Below are positions 45,450 to 57,106 of a stretch of DNA of 64,000 nt, in pieces. How positions within the stretch are numbered: position 1 is the first letter of the stretch; each line of letters starts with the position of its first letter. The notes beneath the pieces were generated by a model that was given only the letters and a program-made list of their open reading frames with translations, was not told where the DNA came from and ran no database searches. Made by a program: the position numbers and the translations under genes. This DNA is from Lagopus muta (lineage: Eukaryota; Chordata; Aves; Galliformes; Phasianidae), in the NCBI RefSeq assembly GCF_023343835.1, contig NC_064435.1, positions 88,692,788-88,756,787 on the forward strand. The letters run 5' to 3'.

Positions 45450-48400
45450 ACAGACATGAAGGAGGTAAGTACTACCATATTTAAACTATATTCAGGTTCC
45501 TAATCGCCAAATAATTTCTAAATAAGCAATTTAGAAATCAAAGCTATATAATCACATTTGAAACATTTATGTTCACTATGAAGTAATTACCAACTGCTCA
45601 TTACCAAATAAAGCAAAACATAATTTTAAACAAGTACTTAGCTACCTAATTGAATCTATCTAGATCTCTGTTCTATTCTCATGATTCTAATAATACATCA
45701 GAATTACACTGAAAGGGATAAGTAAACTTTAAAGGAACTTATCTTTCAGTGTACATGTAAGAATTGTTTTTCACCTTTGGAGGAAGCATTTCAAAGGGTT
45801 CTGTGAAAGCAGCCAAGAAAAATAGACCCGTTTTCAGAAATTTTGTATTTTGCTATACGTTATACAGCAGATGTACAACACACGTCTAAGATGTCCAGAA
45901 ACAGCCAAGAGTTCTTGCTGTTAAAGTATTGTGCATCTCTCCAAGAATTTCCATTCAGGAAGAACCATCTTTTTGATCTTCTGCAAATTTCAGGAAAAAT
46001 AGGCTGTTTAGTTTATGAGTCTGTTCTTAGTGGAATGGCTTGGCTGCTACAGAATGTAACACATGTGGGCCGTGCATGAGTTCCCCAGCCAGATACCATG
46101 TATGGGCAACCAAACGACAGGAGCCCAGGCATTCACAGTGCACTAATCTCTTGGCCTATATGAAACCTTCCTCTTCAGGGGTGAGAAGCAATGAGACAAG
46201 TGTGTATGTTCTACCTGAGCCAAGATTACAGAGTTATCGTCTACGTAGGGCTGGAATGCCTTAATAGCAGTATTTCCTAAGCAACCTCTGACAATATTAC
46301 TGAGAGTGCAGAAGCAGATTTGATTTGGTAATCCATATTTTCCCTACGTGGAAATGAACACAGACTAGTAAGTACATTGGCTTTTTCTAGATAAAAGATT
46401 TAAGACCATAGTATGAAAGTTGGGAGATTAATGCTTGCAGGAGTTCAAGGTACTACAAAAAATACTGTTCTTCAATTTTGGATGATTTGGGGTAATTTTG
46501 TTATTAGAGAAATAAAAGAAAAATGAGTATTAATGTTTTTCGTTAGCTTGGGTAGCTGGCAAATACTTTAACCTTTATGAACAAAATGCAAGTGAATGAA
46601 GGTGAGAAGTTGCTATAGGGCAAAAAGATGTTATTGAAGGGAGCAGACAACACGCTGTTTTATCAAGAGGTGGATCTCAGTGGACCCTCTAGTCATTCTG
46701 CTGTGCTGTTCCAGGCTCAGGGGGAAACCTGCCCTTTCTATTTCTTTTCTGTTTCTACACAGGCATCTCTTTTGCTAATATTATATATAAACAGAGATGC
46801 TTATTTCATTCATTTTCTTTCTCAAAACGAAACAAAACAAAACCACAATGGAAAACACTTCGTTGCTGACAACCAATACGTTGTGGAGTACAAAATTAAA
46901 CTACAAAGCTTCTTACGTCTAGATTAATTCTACTTAATTTTAAGCACAGAAATGAGACATGCAATCTGGGCATAATGTCACCCTAGGTACTCTCTGTTGT
47001 CAAGACAAAGAGGACATTTCCAGAGGGCACATACATATTATGTGGTTTGAAATCACCCTCAGAAAGTGCCCACCTGGTTGATAGTAGAAGTAGACCAGCC
47101 ATCCTCTGAATCTGTGTACCTTAATTAGGTGCCTGGAGTTATCTTAGCAGGAAGATGAGTAGGGGAATAGTGAATGCAAGGTAAATGGAAAACAAATCAG
47201 TAGCGTAGTCAGTTTTGCTTTCTAGACTCCATAGGTCAGTTTAAAGTCACTAAGAGGAGTAAATAAAATTCATATTTTAAAGGTTCTGAAAAATAAATTG
47301 CTAACATCCATTTACGTTACAACATTTAAAATAGGAGGGTCTGATAAATTGAGTTATTTTTTGCTTTCTTCCCTGCTTCATGTAATATCCTTAAAAGGAC
47401 ACATAGCTTTGCAAAGCTAGTAATTTAGTGTAGTGCCTGGATAATTGAAGCTACTAGTAGTGGAAGCAGAATTTTCACTTCTCTCTTTCTAAAATCATGC
47501 AAATGTTTATGCTTTATGATAATCGTTTTTGCCATGATGGAAAGCTCACCAAAAATGATGGTTAATTATTCAAGTTAAGCCTTCGTAGTCTTCATTTTTC
47601 CATAGATCTTTATTTATGTTCCTTTTTAAGCTCTGTTATTAAAGAAAATAACTATTACCTTTCAAACACAGCTGGAGTAGTGGCGAGGGACAGGGGCTCT
47701 CTGTAGCATTCATTTTTAATAAGTCTTTCCACTCTTAAGCTATGACCTTATATTTATAAGATAAAAGTACATTTGAGACAGAGAGTCTCCCTGAGTTATT
47801 ATTAGCTTACTTAATTATTCTTCTTTCCTTAGTGCTAATATTTTAGAAGGCATTTGGAGGATTTATGTGAACAAAGTCTGCAGTACTCAGAGCATGCATA
47901 TCTCTATTGTATCTGCCTATTTCCCCTGGTTCACTGACATCTTCTAAATGCAATTTCCAAACTCTAACAATGTAATTCATTTCGTGCTACAGAGATGTAA
48001 AAATCACACATGATCCTAAGGGACCCTAGTCAGGGTCACATTTCATAAGCAAAACTTCAACCTGGCTGACACCACTTCTGTCTCAACCACCCTTAGCCCA
48101 CTAGTGCACAGTCCCATATAGGCTACTTTCTAAAGGCACTCAGCATTCACAGTGGTGGCTGCACATCATTGAAGCAGCAGCACATCTGCCCAGAGCAGCT
48201 GCCAGAGCAGGAGATCTGTGGCAGTGAGCACAGCCCAGACCTCAGACACCAGCTCTCCCTCTGGAGGACTTCTGGTTTGGGGCTGAGCAAGTAGGCTGCG
48301 GTGCTAGCCACAGGCCCCACAGCAACCAGCATTTCTGGGATCCAGGCTGAGGGTCTCTCTTTGCAGCCTGCTTTTAACAGATTATTCATACACTGCCTGA

Positions 48401-51400
48401 GATTTTAAAAATTGTCTCTACTGAATGGGACCAAACCACTGCTACCACAAATGTAGATGCAAGTTAGATTGGTACAAATAGAGGGTGGCACTGAAATAAC
48501 TGCTTTTCTGGCTACTGCAGTGGAAAGCAAATAAAGTTGTTGTATGATATTTGCACTTAGCATGAGAAACTGGTATGGGTGCAGAAAAACAGAACCAGCT
48601 TTTAATGGTCTGTCCTTTAAAAAAGCACATGCATAGGAACTCATGTGGGAATCATCTGCAATAATGACAGCAGCAATAGCTGTCTCTTTAAGTCTAATAC
48701 TTATTCCAATACTTACCTAATACTTATTCCAAAAACTCAGCCTGAAACTACTCTGCTGCAGCCCAACACAATGCCATTACACTCAGGCTCCTAAATCCAT
48801 AGAATTTTGTCAGAGGCAGACTGACAGACAGTAAATGCACAGAAACTGCACCAGACATCATCTGTGGGTTTCTTAAGAAAAGCATCTTTAATACTGAAAT
48901 GTATTTCTTAAAGTGCACAAAAGCTCTTCTCGTATCTAAGAAGCAAGCAAAGGCTCTCAGACAGTGGAAGTGACTATAGGTCACTTTCAGATCAGCAAGA
49001 AAATTTTGCTAAGGTAAACTTATATATAACATGCTACTACAGTCTTGGAATCAACTAAAGATTCCAAGAGAGAATAACTAAATTGGTTCACATTAAAGTT
49101 GGCCTGAAAATTCTTCCAGTTTGAACAGAAATGCCAGATTTTCCTGACTGCTGTTCATGATAGATGCCACACTGAGGTACCTAATGGAGCTCAGATGCAA
49201 ATTATCTGAAAAAGTATACAGCAATCAGAGAGAAATGGGAAATTCAGATTAATTCGGTGTTTTCTAAGAAGCTATTATTCAAGACAAACAAACAAACAGA
49301 AAAACCTCACAACATAATCATTTCCACAAGTAACATGGAGACATTAAGCATGACATGACAGAGGTTATTCACGTTTCACTTGCACTTGGGAGCGCCAGTC
49401 TTGATAGCAAGAAACAGCCTCCCTGTGCAAGCTGCTAGTTGGCAAAGAGTTGCATTTACATGTTTTGTATGATAAAAATTTCACTTCTAAAACATTTTTA
49501 TAGGGAAGATTTTTTTTTCCCAAATATTCCCAATTACCCAAATATATGCTAGTTTTGTTAAAGTGTTCTTAAATGAGCTTTCACTTTTACTGGTGTTTTC
49601 ATCCTCTGTGTAAAGAGCATGTTTTTAAAAGTCCCTAAAAGACATTACTGACTTCTACGATTCTCTTCTCCTGGTGGAGAACAGAAATCTCAACTTTTCT
49701 CGTGTTGGTTTCCTGTCCCCTATATTATAACGGGTGTGTGCATGCAGTTGCTAGCCTCTTCTCCTCTGAGGCTGCTTTGCCTCTCTGTTGTTAACTTGAC
49801 TGCTGTTTTTTAAAATCAACAATTAAAATATTTATGTACACTGCAGTGGTTGTCTGGAGACCTTGGTTCCAAGCACTGGGAAAGACAGGCTGGGAAAGCT
49901 GCCCAAAAGAAGCTAACATGACCTCTTTCTCCAAGAAGCTAACTAACACCTAGTCTAAATGCCTTCAGTAAAGGGGACTCTGTATATTCCCAAGCTGCTG
50001 GACCCCTGACAAGGTCAAGCTCATATACAACATGTTGTCTCTGCTGTTCAAATTCAAGGCTGGCAATCTCTTGCTTTGATGAAACTTGAACCCAAGAGAT
50101 GCAAGAAAATAACAGTGGAGAGACTTCTAATTTATATCCCACTCCCAACTCACTGCAGAAAAATCAGGCCAACAGTGCAAAGGAGTCTGAGAGTTGAAAA
50201 TGAAACCTGGGCACAGATATTTATTTTTCTGTGGTGGTTTTAAGAGACTGAAAGAGTCTGTAATAGGTGTAAGCCAAGTACTGAGGCTGCTCAAGTTTTA
50301 ATTGCAGTGAGAATGAGCTTGGATAAAAAGACACAGGAGGACTTCAGGACCTGGCCCCTTGCGGGGTGTTTAGGGGAGACTGGTTGTCAGCAATTGGGTC
50401 AAGCTAACAACTTCTGTCTACTTAAAATAAAGCCATTATTCTCAAACCCACAGCAGCGCCTGCTCCTGACGACTGCTGCAGTCACTGATTGAAACCAGAA
50501 TTAGGCAAAAGCTTTTTTGGCCCCTGCTTCTAATTTAACTTCCTAGCCTTGCTATTTCTGGCTGTAAACATTTTTATTTCTTTGCTCTGAGAGACAGTTC
50601 AAAGCTTTCAGCTGATTGTGCCTAAGCAAGTTTTCTAGCCAGGAGCCTGTCCTGCCTCTTGAACTTGCAAATAATTGGTTCAGCCAGGGATTTTTTTTCA
50701 TTATTGAACAACACTGGAGGAAATGCTCTGTAGGCATTTCTGGGGTAATCACGGGCTAACCTGTCCCAGGATATTTAATCTATTAGATTGTGTTTAATAT
50801 TTATATCATGATAAGATCCAGAGGCCCCACCAAGACCCCCAGTGAGATAGAAACTGTAGAAATGCAGATGTTTAACATGGTCTCTTTTCCAAAAGCCAGC
50901 AATCTAAAAGCAACAAAGAAAATACACATTTAAATAAAAACCAATAAACTTGGTAATGTCATTACTGCAGTGAATAATCTTATTTGCCTGTATCAGTCTT
51001 ACTTTATTTATCTTACCAGTATATCCAGGTAGCGTTCAATCAGCACAGAAACAGGTATTTTTGTGCAAAACTCATAGGAAATCTTGCAAGATCACTTTTT
51101 GCTATACTTTTGGATAGCTGCAGTTAGTCCCTGTTAAAATGATTAGAGCTTTAGATGAATGAGATCACCTACTGAATAAAAGCACAGCCAAGCCACACTC
51201 ATAACATGATCTCATGCAGGCTTGGCTTCAAGAATGCCCCCGAGAGTTTTCTACAATTGTTCATCCAATTGTTGTATGTAACCTCTGTTCAGAAAGGAAA
51301 TGTGGCTGACAAAATCAACTGAAAAAGAGCTCACTAGTGCCAAGAAAAATATTAAGAAGTGTTTGTGCCTGAGTATTTTAATATATTTTCTTGTCTCATC

Positions 51401-54400
51401 ACTAAAAATGAATCCACTCATTTTAAACAAATATACATAGCACTAATTTTCAAATACGGGGGCCGTTCATTTATTTCAGAGGGGGTTCCGAGAAATGGCC
51501 TTAAATAAGCTGCTCATGAACATCTCCAGGACACAGCTCCAAATATAGCACATTCTCTCTCATTATGGCATCCACAGAGTGCAGCACTGCCTGAGCAGCT
51601 CCACCACCAACGGTTTTTGTCTCATCTACAAAGCAAGAAACCACAATCAGTCCTATTTTATCAACAGGCATGGAGGCACTGGGAGAAGAAAACACTCAAC
51701 TTTCAAAGAGTATTTTGGTGCTAAAGAAGGCAGATGATTCCTTGTTGGATTTTCAGAATTCTTAATATCCAGAAGGCTGCAAGGATCTTTCTGACACTCA
51801 CAGGGAAAGCTTGCAGCAGAGATCTGAACCAGGCCACCAGATCCCCAGCCTAAGCCTCATAATCACAAGCTCATCTTTCTTCCCATTTCACTGCCATGGA
51901 GGTCACTGGATTCTCAGACATTACATAGCATTGACTTTCTGTCTCTTTGAAGAAGAACTTTGATCCTTGCAATTGGATGTCTTCTACCCCAGACAGCTCA
52001 TTGCATTAGCCTGTCCCATTGCCAGCTCTGTGCAGAGGCTGAAGAGAAACCTCCCTGCACAAGACAGTGAAACATGAAGATGTGGTTAGGATGGAAATGC
52101 ATAAGCGGTCAGAAAAATAAAAATAAAACAAAATACAGGGAAAAGGGAAAGAGAACAGTTACAAGCTTTGTGGCATGTATTCTGAAAGCTTTTCTGTGAG
52201 GATTAAAATAGATGGCATATATTGTAGGTATTATGTTACCAGCAATTAGCCCCACAAAGTGACATTACAACTTTAACTGGGACAGCAGGCAGACATGACA
52301 CTATTGCTGGGATGCAAAAGACTTCATTTAGTACTGGATTTATAGAAAGTCAATCTGATTCTCTTTTATTGCGTGAGTTGCAAATTACATTGACAAACTG
52401 GTACGTATACTCAGTGGTGGTGTGATCTACCACCCTGTTTGCACAACATACCATCCAATGATACTGTACCTCTTAAGCATACATTTTTCATTCTGAGGAA
52501 CAGTTTTCTACATAAAGATAGCCTCCCCACTCTCTCAAATGCAGACTTTCAGGATAGCACACACTCTCTAAAGCTGCCTCTTGGTTTTCTGACTTTTTTT
52601 TGCTACCTTTCTGAAGACTGCTTTGCTCTTTATGCTTGTTAATGTAAATTGAGTGCTCCCACACTTTTTCAACATAGAGAAGCTACCTGATACCAACAGC
52701 ATCTGACTCCTCAACCCAAAGGAGTATGAAGACACAGATACAAAACACTGACAAGAAAGGCCCACCACAGCCTGTTTTTGTCAGGCGCAGTGCTGGCACA
52801 GGTGGCAGAAGGTAAATGTACATGTTTTAGTCACTGAGCAAGGAGATCTCAGAGTAGAGGCACAGAATGGGACTGGGCAATTTTATTCGCTTCCTGAGAG
52901 TATGAAAGAAAATTCTTGCGTGCAGTTTCAGGAGTTGAATTCATATTTAACTTCACTTGAGCAGGACTGCCATTTTCAATTCTCTTTTCCTCCCTGTAAA
53001 GCCTGGGCCTGATTTTCAACTGATGTAATCTGGCACAGCTCCAGCAAAAGCAATGAAGTGCACAGGGGAAGAAGACAGTTTAGCCAGGGACCCTTGAGAA
53101 ATTTCTGCTTTTAAGTGCTACCACAGACTGACATCCATGCAAAGCAAACAGGATGTCAAATTTTAAATGATTAAACAAGCCACATCCTGTACACTGCATT
53201 CTACTCAGCTGACCCAGGATGTAAAACATGCTCGGACAGTACCTCTGCTTTGGTAGCACTGCTTTGCTTAAAGTTACAGCTGAAAATCCCTCCTGAGGGC
53301 AATCTATTCTATCTCACCTGTCCCTCACTACCTCAACAGGAAGGAAAGGGATGGGAGGTGGAGCTCTGTCCTCTCAGCACAGCTTACAGCAGCTCAGAGG
53401 TTTGTGGACATTTTCTCTGGAGGCTGTGCCAAAGTTGTGGCAATAAGCGTAAGCACTGAGTGGCTTCTACCCTTCAATGAACCGAGTCTCAGACATAAAA
53501 AGTAAGGAGCTGTCCTTCTAGGGAAAGAAAATTAATATTTAACTGAAATAGATGTAAGAAGTTTGCAAAGTCCTGCCATTTCAAAGATCTTTAAAGAGGC
53601 TGTTTACTGGTCTTTTGCTAGTTATCAGCTCTTCATTCATGGACAATCTGCTGTCAGGAGGCTTTTAAAATCCACCCAACCCATCTGAGCCAAACCCAGC
53701 TAATCAATAAGCAGAAATTATTTGGGAACAGCTTTTGTACTCAGGCTTACAAATCTACTTTTGATTATGCCTATGCCACATTACTTTCAGGACTAGTTTT
53801 GTTCTTAATTTTCTGCTCACCTTAATATTTGGAGGTACAGACGTGTGAAGAAACACTCCTGTTAATTAGTTACAAAGAGTAATGCTAGAACCTGCTGTCT
53901 GCAAATAAGTTGGTGAGTGTATGCATGCGTGTGGCTGTGTGTTGTGGGTTAACACCATGTACTAGTATGCTTTAAAGGTTATACATTAATATATGCTTTG
54001 CATATTCATTTTATGAGGGTGGAGGAGAAATGGCACTGATCAAAATGTGTCTAAACCTGAGCAAGATGCAAGATGCACCAAGCAAGACGGGCTCTTCCCC
54101 AAGTTATAAATTTACCACAACACTGCAAGTACATGCTTAATTGTTTGCTTGCTTGTAGGACTGGCAGTACATGTTAACAGCTAGCTGTGTACAATAGCTC
54201 AGGCTAAAAGCCATCCATCTGATAATAAGAATGCTGGCAGAAATACTTAGTTGATGATCCCCATCAATGAAGGGCCATCAATGAAGGGACTGCCTTGCTG
54301 GGAATTATGGCAGAACAGCCTAACACCCATTATATCTCCTCCCTGATAGTTATAGGCAAAACAGAATAGGAAGGATGCAGAAAAAGGTCAAGTTTTGCTG

Positions 54401-55534
54401 AGTAAATGCTTATATTTGGCCACAGGCAACCCAAGGACTCAGACCAGATGTCAGTCACCAAGACCAAATGGAGAGAATTATCCCTAAGGAGACTTTCACT
54501 GTGAAGTCATGTGGGCTGGGAATAGCACGCCTAGTGTGAAGTCGTGCTGCTGGGTTATTCTTACGATGGGATGAGTTTCAGTAGGTCGTCTGCTGGTTCA
54601 TCATGCTGGATCACCCTGTGTACTGTCCCATGAATTCATTTGTGGCAGACTGTGGGAGAATTTGCCTGTTCTCCTTAGCCCTTGTGTGCAATTGCTCTCA
54701 GCTTGCCAGCACTGTAAATTAAACTTCTGGTAGAAAGACACAGATCCTACTCTGGAAGATGAATTCTTCCAGCTTGTTAATGGAAGTCAGATTTGGGGAT
54801 AAAGAGCAAAAGGGAAAAAGGAGGCAGATGCAGGGTATGAAACTTGGTGGAAGGAATTTTGGCAGTGGGGTTTGCCTTAACAAGCAGCAGGGTGCCTCAC
54901 TGAGGAGATCACGCAGGCTGCCTGCAGGCCTGGAGTCATGGAGACAGCTGATGAGAGCTTGGGTTTTGCCAGACAATAGCATTGTAGTGCTCACACTGAT
55001 GAAAACTCATTAGAAATGACGGGAAAAGTAACTTTCTGGAGAATTCCCCATGGGAGTAATTCCTTCCCCCATATATGAAGACACCTGGGGAGAGATCTCT
55101 CTTGCTGTCAATGGTGCCACTAGATACCTGCTGCTCCTGTGAAATATTCCAGAGTGCCCATCACATAGTACCTCATGGAAGCCTTAGCTCCACAGCTGCT
55201 CTGGCATTCCACAAGACACTGCAGAGCTTATCCCAGTAAGAGCAAACAGTCCTGCCTATAAGCTCCTTCTCCAAGAACTGACAATCCTTCATGATGTTAA
55301 GGCCTAAAGTAGTAAAAATACTCACAGAACTGATCTATTTAAACAGAAGAGGAGTTGCCTGTGCAGGAAGAGTTCGGCATAGCTCTCAGATGGAGACATA
55401 GATACTGTGAGATAGCAATAACATGAGGGGTTTATATGTTACTCTCCACAGCTTTTAAATATGCACCATCAAAAGCCTCTTAGCCTGCATCAGGCACTGT
55501 ATCATCAGCAGGCTGAGGTACTCTGCTCAGCTGT
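45450..55534. other. Long gene-free stretch
   Basis: Ten kilobases of mostly unique, AT-rich DNA with no recognised exon or CR1 copy. Minor structure: a 16-bp perfect palindrome at 47404-47419, a repeated TAATACTTATTCCA near 48697-48732, an exact 14-bp tandem repeat at 54261-54288, and short AAAC runs near 46828 and 49285. The GC-richer spot at 48.15-48.39 kb has a cysteine-rich minus-strand frame that I do not recognise. Confidence 0.45.
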
Positions 55535-56030
55535 GCTGAGATGAATCTCGAGTGCTGGGTCCTGACTTCAGCCCCACAGTACATGGGAGACAGAGATACT
55601 GGAGTGGGTCCAGCAAAATAAAAACAAAAACCATACAAAGATAATTAATGAAGTGGAGCACCCAATATGAAGAGAGCTGAAATTGTTCAGTCTGTAGAAG
55701 GCTAAAAAGCTGGTATTATCAAAGTGTATAAATGCCTAAGGAAAGGGATTACTAAAGAAAATGAAGCCAGGCTATTCTCAGAGATTCCCAGTGATGGAAC
55801 AAGAGGAAACATTCAATTAATTGACATTAAATATTCCATTTAGTATAAGAAGAAACTACTTCTTTAAAGCGAGGATAGTCAAATGCTGGAAGAAGTCTCC
55901 TAGATAAGCTGTAGAATCTCCATCCTTGGAGACTGAAAGCCCAATTAGATACAGCTCTAAGAAACTTGCATGTGGTGGGGTTGGATTAGACGGTCTCCAG
56001 AAGTCTCTTCTTTTCTTACTCATTCTGGGA
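55535..56030 (+). mobile_element. Ancient CR1 LINE fragment
   Basis: Strongly diverged but collinear with the CR1 3' half: GTGCTGGGTCCTGAC, a GGAGTGGGTCCAGCA block, AAATTGTTCAGTCTGTAGAA, GATGGAACAAGAGGAAAC, GGTTGGATTAGACGGTCTCC, and a last trace at TCATTCTGGGA. No octamer tail and no frame remain. It appears to be among the oldest CR1 copies in the window. Limits are approximate. Confidence 0.72.
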
Positions 56031-56288
56031 GATGCTGTCCTTTGAATCAAGGACAACTATGCTAAAACAGCTTGTTTGATCACAAGACAATTGAACTACA
56101 GTGCACCAGTTTTTTTCTTTGTCATCTTTCCATATGAGTGCTTGAAATTGGAGTTAAATCAAGTTGGTGCATTACACTTGGTTGTTAGTGAGATACATAA
56201 TACCTTGTCTATCATTTCAAACTGTCCTTGAACACTAAAATCAGCATGCTTTATGTCCACTGATGTTATTGAACAGTTCCTCAGCAAA
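56031..56288. other. Spacer between two CR1 copies
   Basis: AT-rich unique sequence of about 260 bp. Nothing recognised. Confidence 0.4.
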
Positions 56289-57106
56289 CCTGAAAGGTGG
56301 GCCTAGGTGAACCTAATGAGGTTTAACATAGCAAAGCACAAGGTTTTGCACTTTGGCCAGAGTAATGCCAGGTATGTATACAGACTGGGAACACCTTGAG
56401 AGTAGCCCTGCAAAGAAGGACTTGGGGGTCCTGGTGGATAAAAAAACTGAACATGAACCAGCAGTGTGCTCTTGCAGCTCAGATGGCCAATGGTATTCTG
56501 GGCTCCATCAGAAGAGGGGTGGCCAGCAGGGACAGGGAAGTGATTGTCCCTTTCTACTCTACCCTTGTGAGGCCCCATCTGGAGTACTGCTTCCAAGTCT
56601 GGGGCCCCTAGTACAGGAAAGATGTAGAGCTGTTGGACAGGGTCCAGACGAGGGCCACAAAGATGATCAGAGGGCTGGAGCACCACCCCTACACAGACAG
56701 GCTGAGGGATCTGGGCTTGTTCAGCCTGGAGGAGAAAAGGCAGCCTTCCGGTATTTAAAAGGGCATTATAAAAAAAGAGGGGAATCAACTTTTTACAATG
56801 GTAGATGGTGATAGGACAAGGGGAAATGGTTCTAAGCTCAAGGAAGGAAGGTTTAGATTGGTTGTCAGGGGGGAAGTTCTTTACAGAGAGAGTGGTGAGG
56901 TGCTGGAACAGGCTGCCCAGAGAGGCTGTGGAGTCCCCATCCCTGGAGGCTCTCAAAACTAGGTTGGATGGGACTCTGGACAACCTGGTCTACTACCAGA
57001 TTTGGAGGTTGGTGGCCCAGCCTGTTCCAGGGCGGTTGGAACTAGATGATCCTTGGGGTCCCTTCCAACCCAAGCCATTCTGCAATTCTATGATTGTATG
57101 ATTCTA
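56289..57106 (+). mobile_element. CR1 LINE, ~820-bp well-preserved copy
   Basis: Starts at CCTGAAAGGTGGGCCTAGG and ends in ATTCTATGATTGTATGATTC. The plus-strand frames 56396-56611 ([20 protein letters not shown]) and 56805-57101 (VRCWNRLPREAVESPSLEAL) cover the region C-terminal to the reverse-transcriptase catalytic core and the tail of ORF2. Around 56740-56745, GAGAAAAGGCAGCCTTCCGG lacks about 20 bp present in related copies, shifting the frame. The 226-codon minus-strand frame over this copy (56303-56983), the longest in the window, is its antisense shadow. This is the least diverged CR1 in the window. Confidence 0.96.

Noticed and set aside
53940..54760. Possible solo LTR starting TGTTGTGGGTTAAC
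   Set aside because: No AATAAA signal at the expected place, no convincing CA end and no target-site duplication found by eye.
56303..56983. 226-codon minus-strand frame, the longest in the window
   Set aside because: It is antisense to a well-preserved plus-strand CR1 copy and has no independent support.
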